A stretch of 64,000 bases of DNA from assembly GCA_018402385.1 (NCBI GenBank), contig JAGYJA010000003.1:62001-126000 (forward strand), given 5' to 3'. Position numbers and translations under genes: made by a program. The DNA comes from Flavobacteriaceae bacterium. GTDB taxonomy: Bacteria; Bacteroidota; Bacteroidia; Flavobacteriales; Flavobacteriaceae. Positions 46,149 through 54,364 of the stretch are shown here, in pieces (positions within the stretch are counted from its first letter, which is position 1; every line of letters begins with the position of its first letter). The notes under the pieces are model-generated. The model ran no database searches and was not told the DNA's origin. It saw only the letters and a program-made list of their open reading frames with translations.

Positions 46149-46842
46149 GGGCTTTTGCTTTTACTTGTTTTACCGGGGTGTCATCTATAATCAAACCATC
46201 TTTAAGATGAACGATGCGTTTTGTCATGTGAGCAATGTCCTCTTCATGTGTGACGATTAATATCGTTTTGCCTTCATCGTTAATAGACTGAATAATTTCC
46301 ATAACTTCATAAGAAGTTTTACTGTCCAAAGCCCCAGTGGGTTCATCTGCTAACAAAACTTTGGGATCTGAAGCGAGTGCTCTGGCGATGGCAACACGTT
46401 GTTTTTGTCCTCCTGAAAGTTCATTGGGCAAATGAGTAGCCCAGTCTGCAAGTCCCACCTTTTCAAGATAGTGCATGGCGCGATCCATACGTTCATTGCG
46501 TTTTATGCCTTGGTAATATAGTGGCATAGCAACATTATCTAATGCTGTTTTGTAATTAATCAAATTAAAGGACTGAAAAATAAAGCCTAAAAATTTATTG
46601 CGATAGCGTGCTGCAATCTTTTCATTAAGGTTTTTGATTAAAACCCCATCAAGGGTGTAAGTGCCTTCATCTGCTTCATCGAGGATGCCCAAAATATTAA
46701 GTAAAGTTGATTTTCCTGAGCCTGAAGAGCCCATAATAGAAACCATTTCACCTTCCTTAACTGAAAAATCAATACCTTTTAAAACGTGTAGTGATGTGCT
46801 TCCGGTTTTATAAGATTTGTGAAGCGATTTTATTTCAATCAT
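46141..46842 (-). CDS. ABC transporter ATP-binding protein (MacB/LolD type)
   Basis: 233 residues, one nucleotide-binding domain. Walker A GSSGSGKST at 38-46, Q-loop FIFQSFNL, signature LSGGQ at 142-146, Walker B VLLADE near 162-167, and the H-loop in LIVTHEED. The first gene of the efflux run ATPase-permease-permease-adaptor-TolC-adaptor, with 8-bp overlaps to the first permease; translation of the three is likely coupled. Confidence 0.95.
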   Translation of the reverse strand: MIEIKSLHKSYKTGSTSLHVLKGIDFSVKEGEMVSIMGSSGSGKSTLLNILGILDEADEGTYTLDGVLIKNLNEKIAARYRNKFLGFIFQSFNLINYKTALDNVAMPLYYQGIKRNERMDRAMHYLEKVGLADWATHLPNELSGGQKQRVAIARALASDPKVLLADEPTGALDSKTSYEVMEIIQSINDEGKTILIVTHEEDIAHMTKRIVHLKDGLIIDDTPVKQVKAKAHV

Positions 46843-46955
46843 ATTTAATACTTTAAATGAAAAAGGGCCATAATTAACTAGTGTACAATATTAGAGATAG
46901 TTACACAAAATAATGTGAAAGTGATGTTAATAATACAGGTAAATGTAGGGCTATA

Positions 46956-47189
46956 TTAAGAAGTTGTCTCTTTTTTAGCTTGTTTTCTGCTTTTGTAAAT
47001 AAAATAAGCAATCACACCCACGAGCAGGTAAGGGAAAGCCATTAAATAGAGGATGCCTTGATTGATCCCCTCGGCTTTGGAACCATCAGCATCAGTTTCT
47101 AGGACAGCACGACACATGGAGCATTGGGCACTTACATCAATACTGAGAAGTACAAAAAAAATAATGGTTATGATTGTTTTATTCTTCAT
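46956..47189 (-). CDS. Small membrane protein with CxxC motif, function unknown
   Basis: 77 residues from ATG 47189 (start overlaps the DUF420 stop as TAATG). A signal peptide or first helix (IITIIFFVLLSIDVSA) is followed by QCSMCRAVLETDADGS, with a CSMC pair, and then one membrane helix (GILYLMAFPYLLVGVIAYFIY) and a Lys-rich tail. The redox or metal-binding CxxC and the position at the end of an oxidase-assembly run suggest a role in cytochrome oxidase maturation, but this is context only. Confidence 0.75.
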   Translation of the reverse strand: MKNKTIITIIFFVLLSIDVSAQCSMCRAVLETDADGSKAEGINQGILYLMAFPYLLVGVIAYFIYKSRKQAKKETTS

Positions 47190-47725
47190 TAGTAATAAGG
47201 TGAAATCATAATATATACAATCACTCCTGTTATGGCTACATACAACCAAATGGGAAAAGTTATTTTTGCTATTTTTTTATGTTTATCAAAACGTTTTGAC
47301 AAAGCTCTTACATAAGTTATCAAAACAAGTGGAATTACAGCTATTGACAAGAGAATATGTGAAACAAGAATGATAAAATAAATTATTCTGATAGCTCCTT
47401 CACCTCCATAAGGTGTTGAAGTAGAAGTCATGTGGTAAACCACATACATCAATAAAAACAATACAGAAAGACTAATAGCTGTTTTCATAAGGTTTTCATG
47501 AGCTTTACGGTTTCCTTTTTTGATTTGGACAACTGCAAGAACCAATATAACAGCAGTAAAAGCATTTATAGTGGCATAAATGGGTGGTAAAAACCCAAGA
47601 CGTTCCACACCGGGAATTTCTATTTTTATCGTAAATAAAACGGCAACTGCCACAGGAATCAAAATGGAAAGTACCACAATCCATTTGTTGTACATCTTTT
47701 CCTTTTGTGTTAAAGCTTTGTTCAT
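47189..47725 (-). CDS. DUF420 protein (YozB/CtaM-like, heme-copper oxidase maturation)
   Basis: 178 residues, five to six membrane helices. The family histidines are visible in YVVYHMTSTSTPYGG and ILVSHILLSIAVIPLVL. DUF420 includes YozB of Bacillus and CtaM of Staphylococcus, the latter needed for active cytochrome aa3. Start and stop overlap the neighbours by 1 bp each (ATGA/TAATG type), so it is translationally coupled to SCO and to the small CxxC protein. Confidence 0.88.
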   Translation of the reverse strand: MNKALTQKEKMYNKWIVVLSILIPVAVAVLFTIKIEIPGVERLGFLPPIYATINAFTAVILVLAVVQIKKGNRKAHENLMKTAISLSVLFLLMYVVYHMTSTSTPYGGEGAIRIIYFIILVSHILLSIAVIPLVLITYVRALSKRFDKHKKIAKITFPIWLYVAITGVIVYIMISPYY

Positions 47726-48345
47726 TATAGTAATTTTTTGATGTCTTCTTTTAACATTTCAATCTCATCGTCTTCCAAACCATTGTAATAAATTTTAGGG
47801 TTTCCAAATTCGTCATAACGCGAGCGAATATTCCCATCTTGATCTATTAGTGCAAACAATCCGGAATGTTCAAAACCTCCCGGAGCATTTTCTTCTTCAG
47901 CAGAGTACAGCTTGAATCCTTCATTGGAGAGTTTATAAATCACTTCCTTATCACCGGTTAAAAAGTGCCAGTTTGGATGTTTGGCGCCATAATTTTCGGC
48001 ATATTTTTTTAATACTTTGGGAGTGTCGTGTTTTGGGTCTATAGTTATGGATGCAATACCAAATTCAGGATTGCCATAAAAAGCATCTTGAATTTTTTTC
48101 ATATTTTGATTCATAATGGGACAAATACTTGGACAGGTTGTAAAAAAGAATTCTACCACATACACCTTTCCTTTGTAGGTCTCGTTGGTCACAGTTTTAC
48201 CGTGTTGATTGGTAAATGAAAATGCAGGGACTTGGTCTCCGGTAAAAAAATCAGGACCTTTTATTCGATTGCTGAATTCATTGACTGCCCAGATTCCAAA
48301 AACAAGAATCACAAAGGAAATGCCTATATATGAGTAATTTTTCAC
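47725..48345 (-). CDS. SCO1/SenC family copper chaperone
   Basis: 206 residues. An N-terminal membrane anchor (YIGISFVILVFGIWA) precedes a thioredoxin-like periplasmic domain. The copper site is complete: Cys71 and Cys75 in FFFTTCPSICPIM and His160 in GFEHSGLFALID. SCO proteins deliver copper to the CuA centre of cytochrome c oxidase subunit II. Lies 3 bp after a cysteine-free SCO-like gene and overlaps DUF420 by 1 bp. Confidence 0.95.
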   Translation of the reverse strand: MKNYSYIGISFVILVFGIWAVNEFSNRIKGPDFFTGDQVPAFSFTNQHGKTVTNETYKGKVYVVEFFFTTCPSICPIMNQNMKKIQDAFYGNPEFGIASITIDPKHDTPKVLKKYAENYGAKHPNWHFLTGDKEVIYKLSNEGFKLYSAEEENAPGGFEHSGLFALIDQDGNIRSRYDEFGNPKIYYNGLEDDEIEMLKEDIKKLL

Positions 48346-48348
48346 TGT

Positions 48349-48990
48349 TTAAATTTGTCGTTTATTGTATTTTTTTAGAGCCATTCTATATTCTGCCAGA
48401 ATCACTTTAACATCGTCATTCATTTTATTGTTCAACTCTGCGACAGAGGAAGTATCATAACCAAATAAGACGCCAACATCTTTGTCGTCATCTCTTCCGC
48501 GCAGGTTCCTGCTTTTATCGATTATAAAAACGTGAGGAAGGCCGAGGTTTTCATCAAGCTCTAAATCTGTTTCTAGTGAAGAAAAAAGTGATTGAATTTC
48601 TGTCGCTTCAGCGTAAACAAATTTCCACTTCTCTGCGTTTGTAAGTTTATTGAGTTCTACTGAAAGTTCTTCAACAAGGGGTTCATTTCCCTTTTGCAAA
48701 ACAGTCACAAATTGAAGGTCTTCAAACTCGTGGTAGGGTTTATAAATTTTGTGAGTTAAATTAAAAACATTCCCATATTTTGATTTGATGTCACTTCCAA
48801 AAAAACCCAGAATTGTAATTTTTCCATCAAAACGCACAGGCTCTCCATCTATAGATATTGTATTTGAAAATTCATTTATTTCAGGAGTTAATACAGGAAG
48901 TTGTGCAAAGTGATTTACCCCGGATGAAAAAAAGAGGTATGCCGTAATGGGCAATATAAAAAGAACGCCAAGTACCAGATATTTTTTCAA
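48349..48990 (-). CDS. Membrane-anchored, cysteine-free SCO-like (thioredoxin-fold) protein
   Basis: 213 residues with an N-terminal anchor (YLVLGVLFILPITAYLFF). Its order of elements resembles the SCO protein encoded next: ITILGFFGSDIKSKYGNVFN lies where SCO has its CxxxC strand-helix, and PHVFIIDKSRNLRGRDDD lies where SCO has HSGLFALIDQDGNIRSR. Yet it contains no cysteine at all, so it cannot bind copper the same way. Probably a structural partner in oxidase assembly; the relation to SCO is by eye. Confidence 0.7.
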   Translation of the reverse strand: MKKYLVLGVLFILPITAYLFFSSGVNHFAQLPVLTPEINEFSNTISIDGEPVRFDGKITILGFFGSDIKSKYGNVFNLTHKIYKPYHEFEDLQFVTVLQKGNEPLVEELSVELNKLTNAEKWKFVYAEATEIQSLFSSLETDLELDENLGLPHVFIIDKSRNLRGRDDDKDVGVLFGYDTSSVAELNNKMNDDVKVILAEYRMALKKYNKRQI

Positions 48991-49022
48991 AATGAGTTTA
49001 AGTTTTTATGGATTACAAAAAT

Positions 49023-49052
49023 AAAAAAAGCCCTGCTAATTGCAGGGCTTTT
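49023..49052 (-). terminator. Intrinsic terminator after cytochrome oxidase subunit IV
   Basis: AAAAGCCCTGC (49026-49036) / GCAGGGCTTTT (49042-49052), an 11-bp stem with a 5-nt loop and a T-run on the minus strand (A-run 49023-49029). It separates the structural subunits from the SCO-DUF420 assembly genes. Confidence 0.85.
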
Positions 49053-49072
49053 AACTATTTATTTAACTAATT

Positions 49073-49429
49073 TTAAAAGTTGTATTTAACAAAACCGCTT
49101 TTATAAACTTCATAGATATAATCTCCTTCAATGAGTAGTATAAAACATAGGTAAGCAATTAGAAAAACCGCTGTCCAAACTACTGACCGTCTTAAGCCTT
49201 TGGTTTCTCCTTCCATATGCATGAACGCCCAGGTAATGTAGTATGCTTTATAAATAGTGAGTATTATAAAGATCCAGTTGAGTAATTTCATGGAAAGAAA
49301 TTTTGTCTCTACTAAAAACTGAGGCTTAATAATACCTAAAACTACTTCAACAATCGTTGCAATTGAAAGAAGTGTAAATACATACCAAATACGTTTTACA
49401 GAACTTTCATGTGTTGCGCCATGTGCCAT
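49073..49429 (-). CDS. Cytochrome c oxidase subunit IV family protein
   Basis: 118 residues, three membrane helices: WYVFTLLSIATIVEVVLGII, NWIFIILTIYKAYYITWAFMHM and VWTAVFLIAYLCFILLIE. Matches the bacterial COX4_pro type (AFMHME is typical). A small stabilising subunit of an aa3-type oxidase. Lies 18 bp after subunit III and just ahead of a strong terminator. Confidence 0.92.
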   Translation of the reverse strand: MAHGATHESSVKRIWYVFTLLSIATIVEVVLGIIKPQFLVETKFLSMKLLNWIFIILTIYKAYYITWAFMHMEGETKGLRRSVVWTAVFLIAYLCFILLIEGDYIYEVYKSGFVKYNF

Positions 49430-49447
49430 ATTTCAATATATTTTTTA

Positions 49448-50428
49448 TTAAACGAGGTAAAAGAATGTAAAAACAAATACCCAAACTAAATCTACAAAGT
49501 GCCAGTAAAGACCCACTTTTTCTACCATTTCATAACTTCCTCTGCGTTCATAAGTACCCAATAGGATATTGAAGAAAATAATCAGGTTGATTAAAACTCC
49601 TGTAAAAACGTGAAAGCCGTGAAAGCCTGTAATAAAGAAAAAGAAATTACCAAATAAGGGATGTCCATATTCATTGCGGTGCAAATTGGCTCCTTCCACT
49701 ACCCTCACTGCGTCACTGTTTAACGTTGCAATAGATTCTTCTCTATTGAGAACAATGGGATGCCCTTTTTCATCGAGTTTTTGTATTCTTACAAAAAGAT
49801 TTTCATTGGCTGCAAAACCTGTTTTGATATCTTCAATGGTATAAGTTGAAAGCGTTTCTTCCTCCCCGGTAAACCACAATCCTGAGCTTCTCTCAAGAGT
49901 TTCTCTTTGTGAAGTCTCTAATGCAATATCACTTAAACCAACGCGTTTGCCTTGAGCATCTTCAAATTGCAAGATTCTGCCTGCTTTGGTTTCAACTGCA
50001 CCATAAGTTCCTTGGATAAAATTTTTCCATTCCCAGGCTTGGGAGCCTAAGAAAACAATTCCGCCAATCAACGTGAGGAACATATAAAAAACTACTTTGT
50101 TTTTCTTCATTTGATGTCCTGCATCAACTGCAAGTACCATCGTTACAGAAGAAAATATCAATATAAACGTCATCAATGCCACATAGTACATAGGTGCATC
50201 TACCCCGTGTAAAAAGGGAAAGTGATTAAACACTTCATCTGCGATGGGCCAGGAGTCTATAAATTTGTATCTTGAAAAACCATACGCAGCAAGAAATCCG
50301 GAGAAAGTCAATGCATCTGAGAGGATAAAAAACCACATCATTAACTTCCCATAACTTGCTTTTAAAGGGCGATTCCCCCCTCCCCAGGTTTTTCCTTCAG
50401 TACCTGTTTCAACAACAGTAGCTTCCAT
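49448..50428 (-). CDS. Cytochrome c oxidase subunit III with long soluble insertion
   Basis: 326 residues. Seven-helix heme-copper oxidase subunit III: MMWFFILSDALTFSGFLAAYGFSRY, then helices, and the C-terminal ITGFHGFHVFTGVLINLI and GLYWHFVDLVWVFVFTFFYLV that fit the family well. Between about residues 130 and 250 there is a hydrophilic region of more than 100 residues (starting WEWKNFIQGTYGAVE), beyond the usual about 200-residue subunit; it should lie on the periplasmic side. The subunits I and II genes are not in the window. Confidence 0.93.
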   Translation of the reverse strand: MEATVVETGTEGKTWGGGNRPLKASYGKLMMWFFILSDALTFSGFLAAYGFSRYKFIDSWPIADEVFNHFPFLHGVDAPMYYVALMTFILIFSSVTMVLAVDAGHQMKKNKVVFYMFLTLIGGIVFLGSQAWEWKNFIQGTYGAVETKAGRILQFEDAQGKRVGLSDIALETSQRETLERSSGLWFTGEEETLSTYTIEDIKTGFAANENLFVRIQKLDEKGHPIVLNREESIATLNSDAVRVVEGANLHRNEYGHPLFGNFFFFITGFHGFHVFTGVLINLIIFFNILLGTYERRGSYEMVEKVGLYWHFVDLVWVFVFTFFYLV

Positions 50429-50562
50429 AGATTAATTTTGGTTTTAAATAAGTGTCAAAAATAAACAATTTTATTATCTCACGAAACACCATTTTCTTAT
50501 TTATCTAAAATGAATGATAAATTTATAAATGATGTTGTGTGAATTTATTATATATCAATAGA

Positions 50563-51144
50563 TTACCTTACAAAATAGAAAAACAAAAACAGATAGATCC
50601 ACAAGAAATCTACAAAGTGCCAAAACGTTTCAGCCAGCTCGATACCAAGGGTTTGCCCCTTGTGGTACTTTTGTTTAAAATGATTATAAATTACAACTAA
50701 TAGCGCTATCAATGCACCAATTATGTGACCTAAATGTAATATCACTACCAAATAAATAAAAGAGGTTGTGATGGTGCTCTCACTTCCGGTAAAAAAATAA
50801 CCGGCGTTTATAAATTCTGAAAACCCTTGAAACTGAAAATAAATAAATAAAATCCCTAAAATGAAAGTTGAAATCAGCAAACCCATCCCTTGTTTGTGCT
50901 TCTCATTTTGAATGGACTTTCGAGCCAGAAAGAATGTCAAGCTGCTCACTAAAACCAGCACCAGACTAATATAAAAGGCCTGTGGTATTTCAAAACCTGA
51001 AATCCAATCTGGCCTGCTTTTACTTACAATATATGCACTGGTAAGACCTGCAAAACTCATTGTCATGCTTATCATAGCAAACCAAAGCATCATTTTTTTT
51101 GCACGTTGTTTTTTTATTTCGGGAGTATCGTCTGTGTAGGCCAT
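50563..51144 (-). CDS. Cytochrome c oxidase subunit III (short form)
   Basis: 193 residues with five membrane helices. MMLWFAMISMTMSFAGLTSAYIVS and HLGHIIGALIALLVVIYNHF and ETFWHFVDFLWIYLFLFFYFVR match subunit III. It is distinct from the long paralog that follows; two tandem subunit III genes are usual in Flavobacteriia. Start overlaps the heme O synthase stop by 1 bp. Confidence 0.92.
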   Translation of the reverse strand: MAYTDDTPEIKKQRAKKMMLWFAMISMTMSFAGLTSAYIVSKSRPDWISGFEIPQAFYISLVLVLVSSLTFFLARKSIQNEKHKQGMGLLISTFILGILFIYFQFQGFSEFINAGYFFTGSESTITTSFIYLVVILHLGHIIGALIALLVVIYNHFKQKYHKGQTLGIELAETFWHFVDFLWIYLFLFFYFVR

Positions 51145-52037
51145 TATCTTAAAAATTTATCTAAAACATAAAGTATCTGAAGAAGTGTGATATAAGCAAC
51201 ACTTACAAATAATAATTTTCTTGCTGCTTGTTGCGATTTGAATTTGAATAATTTAATGGAGTGAATTAAAAACCAAATTCCAAGGAGAAAAACAAAAACT
51301 GCAGTAAGAGGTGTGATATAAAAATCTCCGGTCACGCCTAAAACAGGAATGAGTGAGACCAATAGTGTCCAAATGGTATAAAGCACCACTTGAACGGCAG
51401 TTCCGCGGTCTTGTTTTCCGGTGGGAAGCATAAAAAATCCCGCTTTTTTATAATCGTCATACAGGAACCAGCCAATCGCCCAAAAATGAGGAAACTGCCA
51501 GAAAAATTGAATCATAAAGAGCGTACCGGCTTCTATACCAAAATCACCGGTTGCTGCTACCCAGCCCAACATAAAAGGAATCGCACCGGGAAATGCACCC
51601 ACAAAAACAGAAAGTGGCGTCTTGGTCTTTAAAGGCGTGTATAAGCTCACATACATAAAAATTGAAATGGCTCCAAACATAGCCGTTTTGGGATTGATAG
51701 CATACAAAACGGCAATCCCGGCAACGGTGAAAACAGAAGCCACAATAAAAGCTGTATTCACAGACATTCTCCCGGCTGGAATGGGCCTATTTTTTGTGCG
51801 GGTCATCAAACCATCCAAATCTTTTTCTATAATTTGATTGTATGCATTTGAAGCGCCCACCATCAGGTAACCACCAATAGCCAAAAGTAAAATTACCACG
51901 GGATTTATCTGTTCAACTCCCAATAAATAACCTGCTATTGAAGAAAAAACAACACTCACAGAAAGGCGCACTTTGGTGAGTTCCAGAAAGTCTTTAACAA
52001 GGGTATTTGAAGTGGCTTGCAATTTTTTGGTTTCCAA
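51144..52037 (-). CDS. ctaB: Heme O synthase (protoheme IX farnesyltransferase)
   Basis: 297 residues from a TTG codon at 52037 (TTG GAA ACC AAA); no ATG fits. Transfers farnesyl to heme B to make heme O, the precursor of heme A for aa3 oxidase. The prenyltransferase motif NAYNQIIEKDLDGLMTRTKNRP is at 64-85 and the second Asp-rich loop in YDDYKKAGFFMLP. About nine membrane helices. First gene of the cytochrome oxidase run, with a consensus promoter 48 bp upstream. Also called cyoE. Confidence 0.95.
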   Translation of the reverse strand: METKKLQATSNTLVKDFLELTKVRLSVSVVFSSIAGYLLGVEQINPVVILLLAIGGYLMVGASNAYNQIIEKDLDGLMTRTKNRPIPAGRMSVNTAFIVASVFTVAGIAVLYAINPKTAMFGAISIFMYVSLYTPLKTKTPLSVFVGAFPGAIPFMLGWVAATGDFGIEAGTLFMIQFFWQFPHFWAIGWFLYDDYKKAGFFMLPTGKQDRGTAVQVVLYTIWTLLVSLIPVLGVTGDFYITPLTAVFVFLLGIWFLIHSIKLFKFKSQQAARKLLFVSVAYITLLQILYVLDKFLR

Positions 52038-52084
52038 ATTTTTATCTGTTTCGCTTACGAAAAAAGCCTTTTAATAAACAGCTG

Positions 52085-52115
52085 CAAAGATACTGCAAGA
52101 AGCGAGCTTACGCAA
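52085..52115 (-). promoter_or_regulatory. Promoter of the ctaB-cytochrome oxidase run
   Basis: On the minus strand TTG (plus 52113-52115), 20-nt spacer, TATCTTTG (plus 52085-52092). Transcription start predicted near 52078, giving a leader of about 40 nt before the TTG start codon. Confidence 0.65.
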
Positions 52116-52158
52116 TATTTAACAACAGATTATTTAACTTATTTCAGCTTTGAAGCCA

Positions 52159-54255
52159 CTAAAAATCTTTATACCAATTGAAAATATCTGTTCTTATTCC
52201 AAAATTGAGCCAGGTGGTTGAGTTTTTAAACTCGGTTGCTGTATTTTCCTGTGGATTGAAGTCACGGTAAATAAAACTTGCATACACCTTTAAATTAGTG
52301 GATGGGTTTATCAAGTAGCCGGCTTCTAGCTCCCCGTGAAAAACAGAAGTCGTATTTCCTTGGGCTATTTCAATACCAAAATCAGAAGGCCTGTCTCTTT
52401 CATCTCTATAGATGTCACCACCATAATTGAAATTGTCTTCTCCATCATTAAAATCATAACCACGTTCACCCACAATTACTTTTGCACTTCCAAAAAGTCT
52501 GTTTTTTTCATAACGGGCAATGGCAATAAACTCTTTGAAATTTGCTCCCCAAAGGTGTGCCATCGATTGATTATTGTGACCATAATTGAGAACAATGGTA
52601 TTATGAGAATAAGTGTAAGGCCTCACCTGATTGTATTCAAACTGAAGAAATAAATTGTCAATATCAAAAGGCCTGAAATATTTTGCTCCCAATTGAAAAC
52701 CAAGTTTATTCTTCCAGCTTTTTTCACCCCCAAAAATATCACTTGTAGAGAACTCATCGATAATTAGTTGACTATAGGCAACAAATTTATCTGAGAATTT
52801 ATATTTTGAGCTTAATCCAACAAGGGCATTACCAGAGCGGGGTCCGGTTGAAAACTCAATTGCTCTGTAAAAAATAATGGGATTGAGAAAGTTCAAATCA
52901 AAGCCTCTGTCATTACTATTGTCCCAAAGTACACTTTCAAACAAGCCAATATTTAATCTTTTTGTGACATTGTAACTCAAATAATGGGTTGCCATATATT
53001 TTGTAGTGAAAGCCCCATCAACAGTTGCCTCTTGTCTTACATCACGCAGCGACATCCAGGTATTTGTATATTTTATTTTCCAAAAAGTGGAATTTATCTT
53101 AAAATAAGGACTGGGACTCGCCACGTCACTTAGGAATAATGAACGGTATCCATCTCCTAAAAAGTTTTTACCATGTCCTAACTGAAAATTAAACATTTGC
53201 CCAACACTGTATGAAAGGTAACCTGTTGCAAGAGGGTAGTCATAAGCTGTTTCTTTAAATTCTTTGGCAATTCCAAATCCCGGGATTATAGCAGGGTTAC
53301 CACCGGTATCAGCAGCTATAGACTCTGCATAGCGGTTGAAATAGTCTGCAAATCGCCCTTGACTTTCATAGACAACTGCGTGAAAATTGAAGTTTTTGCC
53401 TAATCCTCCCTGAACTAAAGCAAGCCGGGTATTGTTATAAGTATAATCAAAATCGCTGTCAGATTCTGTGCCTAATTGTAAATCAACACCCGGGTCTATA
53501 GTAAACCAATAGTCTTCGCCTTTAAAACTCACCATATGCTCGTTCCACCACTTTTTACCAAACCAGGATGATTTGTTTTTAAACAGTATTGTGTCACGGG
53601 CTTCCATATCATAATGCTTGCTTACCTCTTTGTAGAGATAAGGTCTTTGAGCAGTGTGAGTATTATTTCCAACCTGATTTAAATAATAATCAAATCTCGC
53701 ATAGTCTTGATGTGAAAGTGGAACATTGATATTGCTTTCATATTTTTCATTTGTATAACCCAAATTTTGAATGGTTTCAAATTCATTTGCCATTTCTTTT
53801 TTGAGAATTAAAACCTGTTCTTTCGTCGTATTGGTATTTTCTATACTAGCTTCCAAAGGAATTTTAATTGGCATGGTAAACTGAGCAAAAACAGGCCGCG
53901 CATTATAACTTGCCGGTTCAATTTGTGGTAATTTTTCAAAGACTCTTTGAATTTCGTCTTTAAGTTCTTGAAAAATTGCGTCCATGGCAAGAATTTTAAA
54001 CATCCCTTCTCGGTCAACTTCAAAAAAAACAACAATTTGTCCTTTGTAATCTTCATCAAAAACACGTTGAGGTGTTTTAAAGTTATCAAACAGGAACTTC
54101 TGTAAGGTAGATTCAAAGCAGGATTTTAAATCGCCAACTGTTACGTTTTCACATTCCGGAAAAACGGGATATTTTTCAAATTCTGATACTGTTTGTTGTC
54201 CTTGAACCAAAAAACTAAAAAGAAGCAGAAAGACGGGCAGGGCTTTAAATATCAT
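52159..54255 (-). CDS. RemB-like outer-membrane beta-barrel protein with N-terminal TonB-C-like domain
   Basis: 698 residues. Signal peptide MIFKALPVFLLLFSFLVQG. Residues about 28-135 form a periplasmic domain beginning YPVFPECENVTVGDLKSC (Cys35, Cys46), ending LPQIEPASYNARPVF. It resembles the C-terminal domains of both TonB proteins encoded upstream. From about 200 on, a large barrel is visible (YNNTRLALVQGGLG, GYLSYSVGQMFNFQLGHGKNFLGDGYRS, LFLQFEYNQVRPYTYSHN, final TWLNFGIRTDIFNWYKDF). I recall this profile as gliding protein RemB of Flavobacterium, but I am not certain and leave the symbol blank. Role may be in gliding, or in TonB-linked outer-membrane transport. Confidence 0.7.
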   Translation of the reverse strand: MIFKALPVFLLLFSFLVQGQQTVSEFEKYPVFPECENVTVGDLKSCFESTLQKFLFDNFKTPQRVFDEDYKGQIVVFFEVDREGMFKILAMDAIFQELKDEIQRVFEKLPQIEPASYNARPVFAQFTMPIKIPLEASIENTNTTKEQVLILKKEMANEFETIQNLGYTNEKYESNINVPLSHQDYARFDYYLNQVGNNTHTAQRPYLYKEVSKHYDMEARDTILFKNKSSWFGKKWWNEHMVSFKGEDYWFTIDPGVDLQLGTESDSDFDYTYNNTRLALVQGGLGKNFNFHAVVYESQGRFADYFNRYAESIAADTGGNPAIIPGFGIAKEFKETAYDYPLATGYLSYSVGQMFNFQLGHGKNFLGDGYRSLFLSDVASPSPYFKINSTFWKIKYTNTWMSLRDVRQEATVDGAFTTKYMATHYLSYNVTKRLNIGLFESVLWDNSNDRGFDLNFLNPIIFYRAIEFSTGPRSGNALVGLSSKYKFSDKFVAYSQLIIDEFSTSDIFGGEKSWKNKLGFQLGAKYFRPFDIDNLFLQFEYNQVRPYTYSHNTIVLNYGHNNQSMAHLWGANFKEFIAIARYEKNRLFGSAKVIVGERGYDFNDGEDNFNYGGDIYRDERDRPSDFGIEIAQGNTTSVFHGELEAGYLINPSTNLKVYASFIYRDFNPQENTATEFKNSTTWLNFGIRTDIFNWYKDF

Positions 54256-54319
54256 ATAAAAAACTAAATATTGTTGCCGAAAGATACGGTTTTTTATGAT
54301 TTTTTAATAGCCCAAACAA

Positions 54320-54346
54320 AATCCCAAAACAAAAGGTTTCGGGATT
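54320..54346 (-). terminator. Possible terminator after the first TonB gene
   Basis: AATCCC (54320-54325) and GGGATT (54341-54346) with further A/T pairing inside (one mismatch) in the gap between this TonB gene and the RemB-like gene. The T-tract is short and interrupted, so the call is weak. Confidence 0.35.
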
Positions 54347-54364
54347 CAATTTAACAATGCTGTT

